Positions 36,146-44,730 of a DNA stretch of 53,691 bases are shown in pieces. Positions within the stretch are counted from its first letter, which is position 1, and the number at the start of each line of letters is the position of its first letter. This DNA is from Bacillus safensis FO-36b (GTDB taxonomy: Bacteria > Bacillota > Bacilli > Bacillales > Bacillaceae), in contig NZ_ASJD01000013.1 in the NCBI RefSeq assembly GCF_000691165.1, positions 1 through 53,691 on the forward strand, given 5' to 3'. A model generated the notes under the pieces. The model was not told the DNA's origin, made no database searches, and was given only the letters and a program-made list of their open reading frames with translations. A program made the translations under genes and the position numbers.

Positions 36146-37510
36146 TTATAGTGCAGTAATGACTTCTTCCAATTTCATACCGCGTGAGGCTTTGACAAGC
36201 ACAACATCGTCAGGCCCTGCCACTTCAGCTAGTTTTTTCTTCAGGTCCTCTTTGTCCATAAAGGAGAAGACGTGCTCAGCCCCGAATGATTTTTTCGCTC
36301 CTTCAGCAATGAATGCACCTAGACGGCCATACGTCATGACATGATCAATAAATTCTGGCTTGATGTAACGGCCTAATTCATAATGATACGTTTCTTCTTC
36401 GCTGCCCATTTCGAGCATATCTCCAAGTACAAGAATACGATTGGCGAAGCCGTCCATATCTCCCACAAGATCAATGGCTGCTTTCATAGAAGTAGGACTT
36501 GCATTATATGCATCATTGATGACAGTGATTCCTTTGTCTGTTTTAATCAGCTCAAGACGCATCCCCGTCAACTTCGTTTGCATCAGTCCCTGGGCAATTT
36601 GTCTTTCATTCAGCCCAAAATGCTGGCCTATAGCAATAGCAGCAAGTGCATTCTTCACATTATGTTTCCCTAATACAGGAATGAGAAAACCTTGGGCATA
36701 CCCTTCGACCTGAAATTCTGTTCCCTCTGCAAGCTGGTTGATGTGCGTTACCTTGATATCACAGTCCTCTGCTTCTCCAAAGGTTTTCACACGCTGAGAA
36801 AGTGAACTTGCTCTTTCGCGAAGCAAAGGCTCATCACCTAAGTAATAAAAGATGCCGTCTTCTTTTAACCCTTTTACGATCTCACATTTTGCATCAGCAA
36901 TGGCTTCTCTTGATCCTAAATCTTGCATATGAGATTCCCCGATATTTGTGATGACCGCTGCATCCGGCTCAGCGAGATCTGATAAAAATTCGATTTCGCC
37001 TTTTGCACTCATGCCCATCTCCAAAACCGCAATATCGGTTCCTTCAGGCATTGCAAGAATGGTGAGCGGAAGACCGATATGATTATTAAAGTTACCGTTT
37101 GTTTTATGAACTCGATACGCTGTTTGCAAGACGGAATGAATCATATCTTTCGTTGTGGTTTTCCCATTACTTCCTGTAATACCGACAACACGAGGGTTTT
37201 CTTCTTTTAAGTATGATTTCGCCAGCTGTTGAAGGGCAGCTAGTGTATCCTCTACAAGAATTACCGGAACGCCTTCTGGCGGATTGGCTTCTTTTTGATT
37301 CCAAAGAACAGCTGATGCTCCAAGCTCCACTGCTTTCGAAGCAAATGTGTGACCATTAAAATGTTCTCCGATAAGCGGGATAAACAGGGCGTCGTTTGAT
37401 ACTTTTCGTGTATCTGTTGTCACTCCGTGAATCTGTTCTTCGCCAAAAGCTTGATTAGATAGGGTTCCACCAGCCATTTGGGCGATTTGTTTCACTGTAC
37501 GTTTGATCAT
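36146..37510 (-). CDS. murF: UDP-MurNAc-tripeptide--D-Ala-D-Ala ligase MurF
   Basis: 454-aa Mur ligase that adds D-Ala-D-Ala to the peptidoglycan precursor. ATP-binding VGITGSNGKTTTKDM lies near 108; HKTNGNFNNHIGLPL is near 135; DAYNASPTSMKAAI is near 330. It follows ddl, which makes its dipeptide substrate. A hairpin between the two genes may lower murF expression. Confidence 0.96.
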   Translation of the reverse strand: MIKRTVKQIAQMAGGTLSNQAFGEEQIHGVTTDTRKVSNDALFIPLIGEHFNGHTFASKAVELGASAVLWNQKEANPPEGVPVILVEDTLAALQQLAKSYLKEENPRVVGITGSNGKTTTKDMIHSVLQTAYRVHKTNGNFNNHIGLPLTILAMPEGTDIAVLEMGMSAKGEIEFLSDLAEPDAAVITNIGESHMQDLGSREAIADAKCEIVKGLKEDGIFYYLGDEPLLRERASSLSQRVKTFGEAEDCDIKVTHINQLAEGTEFQVEGYAQGFLIPVLGKHNVKNALAAIAIGQHFGLNERQIAQGLMQTKLTGMRLELIKTDKGITVINDAYNASPTSMKAAIDLVGDMDGFANRILVLGDMLEMGSEEETYHYELGRYIKPEFIDHVMTYGRLGAFIAEGAKKSFGAEHVFSFMDKEDLKKKLAEVAGPDDVVLVKASRGMKLEEVITAL

Positions 37511-37553
37511 GATTTTTCGCCTCTCTTTCTCATTTCACGTTTGAAGGAAAAGA

Positions 37554-37575
37554 GACACTACCTAAGGATAGTGTC
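37554..37575 (-). terminator. Hairpin between ddl and murF
   Basis: GACACTA pairs with TAGTGTC, extended by CC/GG around a short loop. The following minus-strand tract TCTCTTTT is weak, so it is probably a partial terminator or RNA-processing element. Confidence 0.5.
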
Positions 37576-37590
37576 TGCTTGCTGCTCACA

Positions 37591-38673
37591 TTAAAAAGTT
37601 GTTTTAATGGTTTGTTTTTCTTGATGGCGTTCAATTGCAAGTGACACCAGCTTTTCAATTAACTCTGGATACTCTACACCAGTGTGCTTCCAAAGTAATG
37701 GGAACATACTAAATGGTGTGAATCCAGGCATTGTATTCACTTCATTGATCAACACTTCACCTTTTTCTGTAAGGAAGAAGTCTGCACGTACGAGACCAGA
37801 TCCATCGAGGGCTTTAAATGCCTTAATCGCCATGTCATGAATCGTTTTATATTCATCCTCTGACACACTCGCCGGAATGATCAAATCTGTATCGCCATCT
37901 TCATATTTTGCTTTGTAATCATAAAAATCTGTTTTAGGCGCAATCTCACCAACGACAGAGCATTTCGGCTCATCATTGCCTAATACACCAATCTCGATTT
38001 CTCTTCCAACGACGCCTTCTTCTACGACCACACGACGATCATATTGGAAAGCGAGGTCAAATGCAGTCTGCAGTTCTTCTTTGCTGCGGCATTTGCTAAT
38101 TCCAACACTTGATCCCATGTTGGCAGGTTTCACAAAGCATGGATAGCCCAGTACTTTTTCAACCTGTTCTAAGCTGTCTCGTGTCGCTTTCTCGTAGTCT
38201 TTTTTATTGAAAGAAAGGTGCTTTGCTTGTGCAAGTCCTGCTTGTGCAAAAACATCTTTCATCATGACTTTATCCATACCCGCGGCAGACGCGAGAACGC
38301 CGTTGCCGACATACGGGATATTTAACAGTTCAAGTAATCCTTGCATTGTGCCATCTTCTCCATTTGGTCCGTGCAGCAACGGGAAGACAACATCAATTTT
38401 CTCATCAGCCGATGCAGGCTGTGGAAACATGCTTTCATTTAAAGAAGTTGGTAAAAACGTCTTTGCGTTCTGTTCAAATTGAAGCATTTTGACGTTTGAT
38501 ACTGGTTCAGTGAGTTTTTCTCCTCTTAACCATTCACCCTCTTCTGTAATATAAATTGGATGTATATCGAACTTCTCAGTGTTAAGTGCTTTTGTAACTG
38601 CAAGGGCTGTTTGCAGTGATACATTATGTTCGGCTGACTTTCCGCCGTAAATCAATCCTAAACTTATTTTCAA
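37591..38673 (-). CDS. ddl: D-alanine--D-alanine ligase
   Basis: 360-aa ATP-grasp ligase. [14 protein letters not shown] is at the N terminus, [17 protein letters not shown] near 96, [14 protein letters not shown] near 174, and [15 protein letters not shown] near 311. The position-specific Tyr of Ddl enzymes that make D-Ala-D-Ala cannot be assigned with certainty by eye. TTG start with GGGGGG 8 nt upstream. Divergent from ydbP. Confidence 0.95.
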   Translation of the reverse strand: MKISLGLIYGGKSAEHNVSLQTALAVTKALNTEKFDIHPIYITEEGEWLRGEKLTEPVSNVKMLQFEQNAKTFLPTSLNESMFPQPASADEKIDVVFPLLHGPNGEDGTMQGLLELLNIPYVGNGVLASAAGMDKVMMKDVFAQAGLAQAKHLSFNKKDYEKATRDSLEQVEKVLGYPCFVKPANMGSSVGISKCRSKEELQTAFDLAFQYDRRVVVEEGVVGREIEIGVLGNDEPKCSVVGEIAPKTDFYDYKAKYEDGDTDLIIPASVSEDEYKTIHDMAIKAFKALDGSGLVRADFFLTEKGEVLINEVNTMPGFTPFSMFPLLWKHTGVEYPELIEKLVSLAIERHQEKQTIKTTF

Positions 38674-38798
38674 TGGATACTCCCCCCACTAAAATTCATC
38701 TTTACTATCTTATCACTTTCAAGCAAAAATGCTCTAATTAATTTTTGTTGTTACGTAATTGAAATGATTTGTAAAGGTTGTAAGCGCCTCCCGAGCAT

Positions 38799-38827
38799 TT
38801 GTATGTCATTCGCCTTTATTTTATATT
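38799..38827 (+). promoter_or_regulatory. Sigma-A promoter of ydbP
   Basis: TTGTAT (38799-38804), 17 bp, TATATT (38822-38827), about 30 nt before the ydbP start. Confidence 0.65.
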
Positions 38828-38857
38828 AAAATGACATTGAAAAGGAGTTGTGACAAA

Positions 38858-39178
38858 TTGAAAAAAATCACAAGTACTGAACAATTCAATGAAATGATTC
38901 AATCAGACAAAGAAGTCATCGTTAAATTCTTTGCAACATGGTGTCCTGACTGTACAAGAATGGACATGTTCATTCCAGACATCCTAGAAGCTTATGCTCA
39001 CCATGAATGGTTTGAAATAAATAAAGATGATTTCCCTGAATTAGCTGAAACGTATCAGGTAATGGGCATTCCAAGCCTGTTAATTTTCAAAAATGGTGAA
39101 AAAACAGGTCATTTACACAGTGCAAATGCAAAATCGCCTGAAGAAGTGACAGAATTTCTTCAAGAGCACGTTTCTTAA
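38858..39178 (+). CDS. ydbP: Thioredoxin-like protein YdbP
   Basis: 106-aa cytoplasmic thioredoxin-fold protein. The active site is CPDC (in ATWCPDCTRM, near residue 29) in place of the CGPC of TrxA, and cis-Pro is in MGIPSLLIF near 70. Its redox partner is unknown. TTG at 38858 with AAGGAG 10 nt upstream gives the start seen in B. subtilis; an ATG at 38831 is in frame but poorly placed. Confidence 0.9.
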   Translation: MKKITSTEQFNEMIQSDKEVIVKFFATWCPDCTRMDMFIPDILEAYAHHEWFEINKDDFPELAETYQVMGIPSLLIFKNGEKTGHLHSANAKSPEEVTEFLQEHVS

Positions 39179-39192
39179 TTGATGAAACGAAG

Positions 39193-39225
39193 GACATCAG
39201 CAAACTCTTGCTGATGTCTTTTTTT
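39193..39225 (+). terminator. Terminator of ydbP
   Basis: GACATCAGCAA pairs perfectly with TTGCTGATGTC around 4 nt, then seven T. Confidence 0.93.
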
Positions 39226-39381
39226 CTTTTTAAATCTCTTCATAAGACGAGCTGCACAGCCAAAACGTTTCAAATTGATGTTTCACTTACGACAAGTCAC
39301 GACAACATTATTTCCTGGGAAAGAATGCAGCGTCGAACCAGCTTGGAATATGTCGGTTACGTGAATTTTCTGAATTGAATC

Positions 39382-39410
39382 TTTACTTCTGACATTTGTC
39401 TTTGTATAAT
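39382..39410 (+). promoter_or_regulatory. Sigma-A promoter of fbpB
   Basis: TTTACT (39382-39387), 17 bp, TATAAT (39405-39410). The Fur box begins 12 bp after the -10, covering the start site. Confidence 0.65.
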
Positions 39411-39422
39411 GGAATTGCTAAT

Positions 39423-39437
39423 TGAAAATGATTATCA
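39423..39437. promoter_or_regulatory. Fur box controlling fbpB
   Basis: TGAAAATGATTATCA matches the 7-1-7 consensus TGATAATNATTATCA at all but one defined position. It lies over the transcription start, so iron-loaded Fur would block the gene. Confidence 0.87.
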
Positions 39438-39494
39438 ATTTCATCTATGTGAAATCCTATAGACGTCCATTCTTATTAAGGAGCGATGAGTCAC

Positions 39495-39644
39495 ATGTCT
39501 AAGAAGAAAATTAAAACCTACCAGCAATTGATTGAAGAGAACAAAAAGGCCATCATGCGCGATCCTCAAATGATGGAAAGTATATACGAAACCATCGACA
39601 AAAAACACCAGAAGCAGCTTGCAGCTGCTGGGCGTGAATCATAA
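39495..39644 (+). CDS. fbpB: Fur-regulated basic protein FbpB (small)
   Basis: 49-aa basic protein (MSKKKIKTYQQLIEENKKAI, then an IYETIDKKHQ segment) of the FbpB family. In B. subtilis FbpB helps the small RNA FsrA in the iron-sparing response, perhaps as an RNA chaperone. SD AAGGAG lies upstream. Iron control is shown by the Fur box at 39423-39437. Same place as B. subtilis ydbN. The length and basic helical character fit; no other domain. Confidence 0.85.
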   Translation: MSKKKIKTYQQLIEENKKAIMRDPQMMESIYETIDKKHQKQLAAAGRES

Positions 39645-39655
39645 CTATGAGAGAG

Positions 39656-39681
39656 GAGCAGTCATCACTGACTGCTCTTTT
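39656..39681 (+). terminator. Terminator of fbpB
   Basis: GAGCAGTCA pairs perfectly with TGACTGCTC around 4 nt, then TTTTG. Confidence 0.85.
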
Positions 39682-39704
39682 GTCTGCTTCAACAAAATAA
39701 AAAA

Positions 39705-39740
39705 GCCGATAAAATCTGTTATTCGATTTTATCGGCTTTT
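39705..39740. terminator. Bidirectional terminator, fbpB side / ydbL
   Basis: GCCGATAAAATC pairs perfectly with GATTTTATCGGC around 8 nt, with A and T tracts on both sides. It ends ydbL and backs up the fbpB terminator. Confidence 0.88.
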
Positions 39741-39743
39741 GTT

Positions 39744-40079
39744 TTAATGTGATTTCGCTACACGGTCCTGCTTCATACCTAAATAAATGAGCATATATGT
39801 GAGATAACCCATTGTCATCGTTAAACCACCGAAGAAAAATTGAGAAAAGACTGGTTCCTCAAATGTCGTGACGGCAGCAAGAACGATCCAGCTCGCATAT
39901 AAATAGACCATGAACCATTTCATATTTCTTTTAAGTGTATACAGAAAGAAAAGACCCGCTAACGAAAAAATCCCCAGCGCTAGTCTGAAATAAACAAGAT
40001 GATCAAATTGGAAGGCAAAAGACACAAACGAAAACGACAGCAGCAGCAAAATTGGTAAAGCCGTAATGAAATTTTTCAC
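39744..40079 (-). CDS. ydbL: Small membrane protein YdbL
   Basis: 111 aa with four hydrophobic helices and no other domain. GTG start with GGAGGTGG 7 nt upstream. It lies about 40 bp after ydbK in the same direction, so it may belong to the ydbJK ABC system. Function unknown. Confidence 0.75.
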   Translation of the reverse strand: MKNFITALPILLLLSFSFVSFAFQFDHLVYFRLALGIFSLAGLFFLYTLKRNMKWFMVYLYASWIVLAAVTTFEEPVFSQFFFGGLTMTMGYLTYMLIYLGMKQDRVAKSH

Positions 40080-40121
40080 GATAGTGCCACCTCCATGACT
40101 CTTTCTTATTATAAGACAAAA

Positions 40122-40964
40122 TCAGCAGGTTATCGTGAAATACAGACTCGTTTTCACAAAGATGTCACGAATTTTTCTTGTTATTTGACACAATTTTAAC
40201 ACATTTACATCACGTTTCCAAAAAAGAATCCAAGCCGATCCAATAAAGAAAACAAAATGCGCCCCTACTATAAATAGAGAAAACAAAATGCTCATCCCAT
40301 GAAAAGGCGGCGGTGCTTGAAAGCTGTACTGAGTAAAGTCCGTATTCGCGAAAAGGAGGATTTTCCCCCACTGATTTTCTAAGAGAGACATGATCGGCAC
40401 AAGTGATTTCGCCGCATATAAAACAAAAAACGAGGTCACAAGGGCAACAAGACTGTTTCTAAACAAACTGGAACACATAAAAGCAAAGCTTGCCATCATG
40501 ATCACTTCCACCCACTGAGATCCAATGACGGCAAACGTATGCTGAAATAATTGCCCTGTTCTTTCATCAAAATCAGTACCGAAGAAAATAAGACCAAATA
40601 GAAAAGCCAAAACATAATAAAAAACAAACAAATAAATGACTGTCAGCACAAGTGTGATGTATTTTGACAGAAAAATGTGCAGTCTTGTTTTTGGCCGGAT
40701 CAATAGAAACTTGATCGTCCTTTTCTGAAACTCTGTTGAGATCAAGGTCGCGCCAATAACAACAGCAAGCACCTGCAAAATAAACACGACGTTCGTGGAA
40801 TAAGCAAAATAGTTCGCGACTGTGTCTTGTCCGCCAAAGCTTGATATGACTCGTTTTAAGGTTAGAGCCATGGCCAGTTGAAATACAACGATCAATAAAA
40901 GAGCAATGAGTGTGATCTTTTTCTTCATGATTTTCTTATGCTCATTCTTGATGAGGTTAAGCAT
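40122..40964 (-). CDS. ydbK: ABC-2 type transporter permease YdbK
   Basis: 280 aa with about six membrane helices. N-terminal basic segment MLNLIKNEHKKIMKKK, then ATLISTEFQKRTIKFLLIRPKTR near 73, the typical loop of single-gene ABC-2 permeases. It overlaps ydbJ by 8 bp. The substrate is unknown; similar pairs export antibiotics or peptides. Confidence 0.87.
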   Translation of the reverse strand: MLNLIKNEHKKIMKKKITLIALLLIVVFQLAMALTLKRVISSFGGQDTVANYFAYSTNVVFILQVLAVVIGATLISTEFQKRTIKFLLIRPKTRLHIFLSKYITLVLTVIYLFVFYYVLAFLFGLIFFGTDFDERTGQLFQHTFAVIGSQWVEVIMMASFAFMCSSLFRNSLVALVTSFFVLYAAKSLVPIMSLLENQWGKILLFANTDFTQYSFQAPPPFHGMSILFSLFIVGAHFVFFIGSAWILFWKRDVNVLKLCQITRKIRDIFVKTSLYFTITC

Positions 40965-41868
40965 CTGTCGTCCCGCCTTCCGTCCATTTCATAAATGCCT
41001 CTTCAATTGACTGCTTTTGAGGCATCAATTCAAGTACATCAAACCCCGCCAGCACAAGCTGTTTGTTCAGCTCTGGCACACGTTCTTTGTTCAGTTGAAG
41101 CAGTACACGCGCTCCATTTCGTTCATATGTATAGTCGTGTGCGTCAAGCCATGAGACGGCCTTTTCTACTGGCTGAACATTCATCAGCACCTGCTCTTTC
41201 CCCTCCATATCCCGGAGATGAGTACTAGCTTTGATCTGTCCCTTTTGAATGATAATCATGCGGTCACATAGCTCCTCTACCTCATGCAATAAATGCGTCG
41301 CAAATAACACCGAGGTTCCTTCTTCCTTTACAAGCATTTGTAAGTGCTCCCGGAATTCCTTCATTCCTGCAGGGTCCAGTCCATTTGTCGGTTCGTCTAA
41401 AATGAGCAGGCTCGGCCGATGCAAAATAGCTTGTGCAATCCCAAGCCTTTGTTTCATCCCTAGTGAATACGTCTTGACCTTCTGATGAATGGCATCCTCC
41501 AGACGAACTCTTTCCACCACTTCCTGAATGCGTTCCTCCGTCACGCCATCGTGCATCGCTGCATACATTTCAAGGTTTTCAAAGCCTGTTAAATACGAAT
41601 AAAATTCTGGGTTTTCTATGATCGCACCAACAGATGACATCGCTTTAAGAAAATCGTCATCTTGTGAATATCCATTGATCATGATGTTGCCATTGTTTTT
41701 TTTCATCAAGCCAACGATCAATCGAATCAAAGTTGTTTTTCCAGACCCATTGGGACCAAGTAATCCGACAATTTCTCCTTGCCCAATGTCTATAGAAATA
41801 TCCTGCAAGATCATTTTCCGGCCAATTAGTTTATCGACTTTCTCTACTTTTAAAACAGCAGACTGCAA
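40957..41868 (-). CDS. ydbJ: ABC transporter ATP-binding protein YdbJ
   Basis: 303 aa. Walker A GPNGSGKTTLI near 38, signature YSLGMKQRLGIAQA near 138, Walker B LLILDEPTNGLDP near 158, and a C-terminal extension of about 85 residues usual in drug-export ATPases. TTG start with AAGGAGG 7 nt upstream. It forms an export system with ydbK. Confidence 0.9.
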   Translation of the reverse strand: MQSAVLKVEKVDKLIGRKMILQDISIDIGQGEIVGLLGPNGSGKTTLIRLIVGLMKKNNGNIMINGYSQDDDFLKAMSSVGAIIENPEFYSYLTGFENLEMYAAMHDGVTEERIQEVVERVRLEDAIHQKVKTYSLGMKQRLGIAQAILHRPSLLILDEPTNGLDPAGMKEFREHLQMLVKEEGTSVLFATHLLHEVEELCDRMIIIQKGQIKASTHLRDMEGKEQVLMNVQPVEKAVSWLDAHDYTYERNGARVLLQLNKERVPELNKQLVLAGFDVLELMPQKQSIEEAFMKWTEGGTTDA

Positions 41869-41960
41869 AGTGGTTCCTCCTTCTGATGTAAAGCCTGTGG
41901 CGGCAGTTATGACCGCTCATCCTGTAAAAAGTATATCACGCGAGACAAATCAATCCATGA

Positions 41961-41986
41961 AAAAAAGGACTGATCCAGTCAGCCCT
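41961..41986 (-). terminator. Terminator of the glutamate-type symporter gene
   Basis: AGGGCTG pairs with CAGTCCT (one G-U) around 7 nt, then six to seven T on the minus strand. Confidence 0.75.
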
Positions 41987-41995
41987 TCTTGCTTA

Positions 41996-43237
41996 TTACA
42001 GTGATAAGTTAGGTGTCGGCGCTTCTTTTTCGTGCTTCTTTTCAGTTTCAGAAACAATCACCGCACATGCTGCGTCACCTGTAATATTAACTACGGTTCT
42101 TGCCATATCTAATAAGCGGTCTATGCCAAGAATCAGCGCTATTCCCTCAACAGGAAGATTCACGGAATTTAACACCATGGCCAGCATGATGAGCCCTACC
42201 CCTGGGACACCTGCTGTACCGATACTTGCTAAAACAGCTGTTAAGACAACCGTCAGCATTTGAACAAGCGTCAGTTCAACCCCATACACTTGAGCGATAA
42301 AAATGGTCGCAACACCTTGCATAATGGCTGTGCCATCCATATTAATGGTTGCACCCAGCGGCTGCACAAAGCTTGAAATCGGCTCTGGCACCTTTAAACG
42401 CTTTTGCGCTGTTTCCATTGATACCGGCAGCACTGCGTTACTGCTTGATGTACTAAATGCAACAACCATCGCTGGGGAAAATCCCTTAAAGAATGCCATT
42501 GGATTTCGTTTAGCTAAGATAGCAATGGTTGATCCATATGTCAGGAAGAAATGCAGGATAAGCGCAATTAACACGACCGAGAAGTAAAGTCCCATCGCTT
42601 TCATGGCATCCAGCCCCTGACTGCCGATTGCCGTTGCAATCAAACCGAATGTCCCGTACGGTGCAAATTTCATCACAACACCGACAAGATACATCATTAA
42701 TTCATTTCCTTGTTCAAACAGTTTCAGCAAGCCTTCCGTTTTTTTACCAAGCATGGCTATGCCAAGACCTAAAAATACACAGAAGACGATAATTTGAAGC
42801 ATGTCTCCTTCAACTAACGATTGGACTGGATTGGTTGGAATGATGTTGAGTAGTGTGTCTGCCATTGATGGGGCTTCCTCTGCGGAATAATCAGCCGCTT
42901 TTGTATCAAAATTGCCGAAGGCTCCCGGCTTGATCAATAAGGCTAATGAGATGCCAATGATGATGGCAAAAGTTGTAGTGAGCAGGAAATAAGTAATGGT
43001 TTTTGCGCCGATTCTGCCTAGCTTCTTCGGATCACCAAGGCCTGCTACACCGAGCGTGATCGAAAAGAATACAATGGGCACAACCAGCATTTTAATCAGG
43101 TTTAAGAAGATTTGACCTAGAGGTGTAAATAAATAAGGGTCTAACACTTTGAATACATCTGGAGCAAAAAGGTTGAGCAGCAATCCTGTGATTGCACCTA
43201 CAAACAAGGCAATAATAATTTTCGTCGCCAGCTTCAA
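41996..43237 (-). CDS. Na+(H+)/glutamate-aspartate symporter (DAACS family), GltT-like
   Basis: 413-aa secondary transporter with eight helices and two hairpins. FSTSSSNAVLPVSMETA near 270 is the serine-rich hairpin; ATINMDGTAIMQG near 305 is the NMDGT sodium/substrate motif of glutamate transporters, unlike the FNLDGT of the neighbouring DctP. So acidic amino acids are the more likely substrate than C4-dicarboxylates. TTG at 43237 with AAGGGGAG 6 nt upstream is the start; the frame upstream runs through the riboswitch terminator. Expression should be governed by the cyclic di-AMP riboswitch at 43307-43444. Confidence 0.87.
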   Translation of the reverse strand: MKLATKIIIALFVGAITGLLLNLFAPDVFKVLDPYLFTPLGQIFLNLIKMLVVPIVFFSITLGVAGLGDPKKLGRIGAKTITYFLLTTTFAIIIGISLALLIKPGAFGNFDTKAADYSAEEAPSMADTLLNIIPTNPVQSLVEGDMLQIIVFCVFLGLGIAMLGKKTEGLLKLFEQGNELMMYLVGVVMKFAPYGTFGLIATAIGSQGLDAMKAMGLYFSVVLIALILHFFLTYGSTIAILAKRNPMAFFKGFSPAMVVAFSTSSSNAVLPVSMETAQKRLKVPEPISSFVQPLGATINMDGTAIMQGVATIFIAQVYGVELTLVQMLTVVLTAVLASIGTAGVPGVGLIMLAMVLNSVNLPVEGIALILGIDRLLDMARTVVNITGDAACAVIVSETEKKHEKEAPTPNLSL

Positions 43238-43256
43238 TAAAATCTCCCCTTCCTCG

Positions 43257-43289
43257 TCAAAAAGCCCACGAGAGAGTCTTCTCGTGGGC
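43257..43289 (-). terminator. Riboswitch-controlled terminator before the symporter
   Basis: GCCCACGAGA pairs with TCTCGTGGGC, then TTTTT on the minus strand. It ends about 20 nt before the TTG start and lies just after the ydaO-type aptamer, so it is the likely expression platform. Confidence 0.88.
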
Positions 43290-43306
43290 CTGCGTGTCCA
43301 TACATG

Positions 43307-43444
43307 TACCACTGTCTACTCTCTTCACGCTGATGAGGTTAGCTGACGGGTTAGGACGAAGAGATGTCCTTTTTTCTCAGATAAGAAAAATTCACCCCAA
43401 AAATTTGGGTCCCCCATTCCTTTAGAAGGATTAAGCGTGTGGTA
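43307..43444 (-). ncRNA. Cyclic di-AMP riboswitch (ydaO-yuaA type)
   Basis: The minus strand carries the conserved pieces of this class in order: CGCTTAATCC, GGGGGACCCA, TTTGGGGTGAAT, then CCTAACCCGTCAGCTAACCT. The ends close by P1, TACCAC (43439-43444) with GTGGTA (43307-43312). A strong terminator follows. Known members switch genes off when cyclic di-AMP is high. Here the target is a glutamate-type symporter. Confidence 0.9.
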
Positions 43445-43463
43445 ATATGATATTTTCATACCA

Positions 43464-43492
43464 TTTATACCTTATTTTTAGAAAATTGTAAA
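43464..43492 (-). promoter_or_regulatory. Sigma-A promoter upstream of the riboswitch
   Basis: TTTACA (43487-43492), 17 bp, TATAAA (43464-43469) on the minus strand; start about 15 nt before the aptamer. Confidence 0.7.
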
Positions 43493-43510
43493 CAGGTTCA
43501 TATGAACTTT

Positions 43511-44533
43511 TTAATTACTTTCTTCCCTATTTGTCACTTCAAGAATATCTAAAATAAACACAAAGATTGGGATACCGATAATAAGTCCCCAAATGCCAAT
43601 ATAGTGTTCAGAGAAGATCAGCACAATAAACGTGAAGAAAATAGGGAGCTCTGTTTTAGCTGACATGAGCTTCGGATTCAAGAAGTATGCTTCAATGGCA
43701 TGGATAATGACAATCACCAGCACAATATACAGGACATACATTCCGCCTCCGAGTGTATACGCAATGATGCTGAGTGGAATAAGAGAGATCACTACACCCG
43801 CTACTGGGATTAAGCCTAGCAAAAAGACCATGACCGCTAATCCAAATAACTGCGGGAAACCCATAATGCCTAACGCGATGGTCGTTAGCACACAATTAAC
43901 GGTTGCAATAATAAACTGAGCTTCAAGTACTTTTCCAAACGTTCGGGAAAATTTACGTCCAAAGAAGGCAATTTCATGATAGAACACGGAGATTTTACTC
44001 GTTTTGAACTTGTTCATGAATTGAATGAGGCGTTCTTTTTCGAACAGGAAGAACATGCTTAATATTAAGGACATAATGACCTGGATACTGAATGTGCTGA
44101 AATCGGTTATGTATGTATAGAGGAAATTAAACCCTTTCTCAAAGAAAGCTGATATTTTGAAATCTCCGAATACGTTCGTGATGACGTCAAAGAAGGGTAA
44201 ATCTTGTGGATGATCTGCAATTTTCTTTCCTAAATGAAATAGCTGCTCTACCTGTTTGGCGATGATTGGCACAAAAACGAATCCGCCAAATGTCAATCCG
44301 CCAGCCAGAAGAATATACAAAATGGTAATGACCGATTTCTGTCCTATTTTCAGGAAGCGATTTAAAAAGCCTCTAATGACCTCTTCCAACCGATTCATCA
44401 AAAAGGTGAAAATGAAGGTCAAAAGAATTAAATTCATCATTCCTCTTAATAGATATAATGCTGTGGCTAATACTACAAATACTGAAAACCGCTTAACACC
44501 GGGTTTTTCGAACAATTTTAAAAATGCCGTCAT
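43511..44533 (-). CDS. ydbI: AI-2E family membrane protein YdbI
   Basis: About 340 aa with seven to eight hydrophobic segments of the AI-2E/PerM family. The core PVAGVVISLIPLSIIAYTLGG lies near 245 and a long amphipathic stretch near 70-150. Proteins of this family export signals, metabolites or ions; the substrate here is unknown. A GTG at 44545 is upstream, but AGGTG sits 9 nt before the ATG at 44533. Confidence 0.85.
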   Translation of the reverse strand: MTAFLKLFEKPGVKRFSVFVVLATALYLLRGMMNLILLTFIFTFLMNRLEEVIRGFLNRFLKIGQKSVITILYILLAGGLTFGGFVFVPIIAKQVEQLFHLGKKIADHPQDLPFFDVITNVFGDFKISAFFEKGFNFLYTYITDFSTFSIQVIMSLILSMFFLFEKERLIQFMNKFKTSKISVFYHEIAFFGRKFSRTFGKVLEAQFIIATVNCVLTTIALGIMGFPQLFGLAVMVFLLGLIPVAGVVISLIPLSIIAYTLGGGMYVLYIVLVIVIIHAIEAYFLNPKLMSAKTELPIFFTFIVLIFSEHYIGIWGLIIGIPIFVFILDILEVTNREESN

Positions 44534-44676
44534 TACGTTACACACCTGCCAGGACTAAAGTCTATTTTTCATCGTATCTGATATACATTATATCGGATCT
44601 TTCTGTAAATTATATAATAAAAGGTCAAAGAGGTCTTACGATTTGTATTAATTTTATTGTTTTTTCTTTTTTACAC

Positions 44677-44716
44677 AAAAAAACCGAACCCATGTAGAAC
44701 ATAAGGTTTCGGTTTT
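44677..44716 (-). terminator. Terminator of dctP
   Basis: AAAACCGAACC pairs with GGTTTCGGTTTT (one mismatch) around 14 nt, with T tracts at the minus-strand end. Confidence 0.82.
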
Positions 44717-44730
44717 TGGTTGTTTTTATA

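Noticed and set aside
43238..43312. Longer N terminus of the symporter, 25 residues upstream
   Set aside because: It would be translated from inside the riboswitch terminator and is Arg-rich and unlike the family; the TTG at 43237 has a proper SD.
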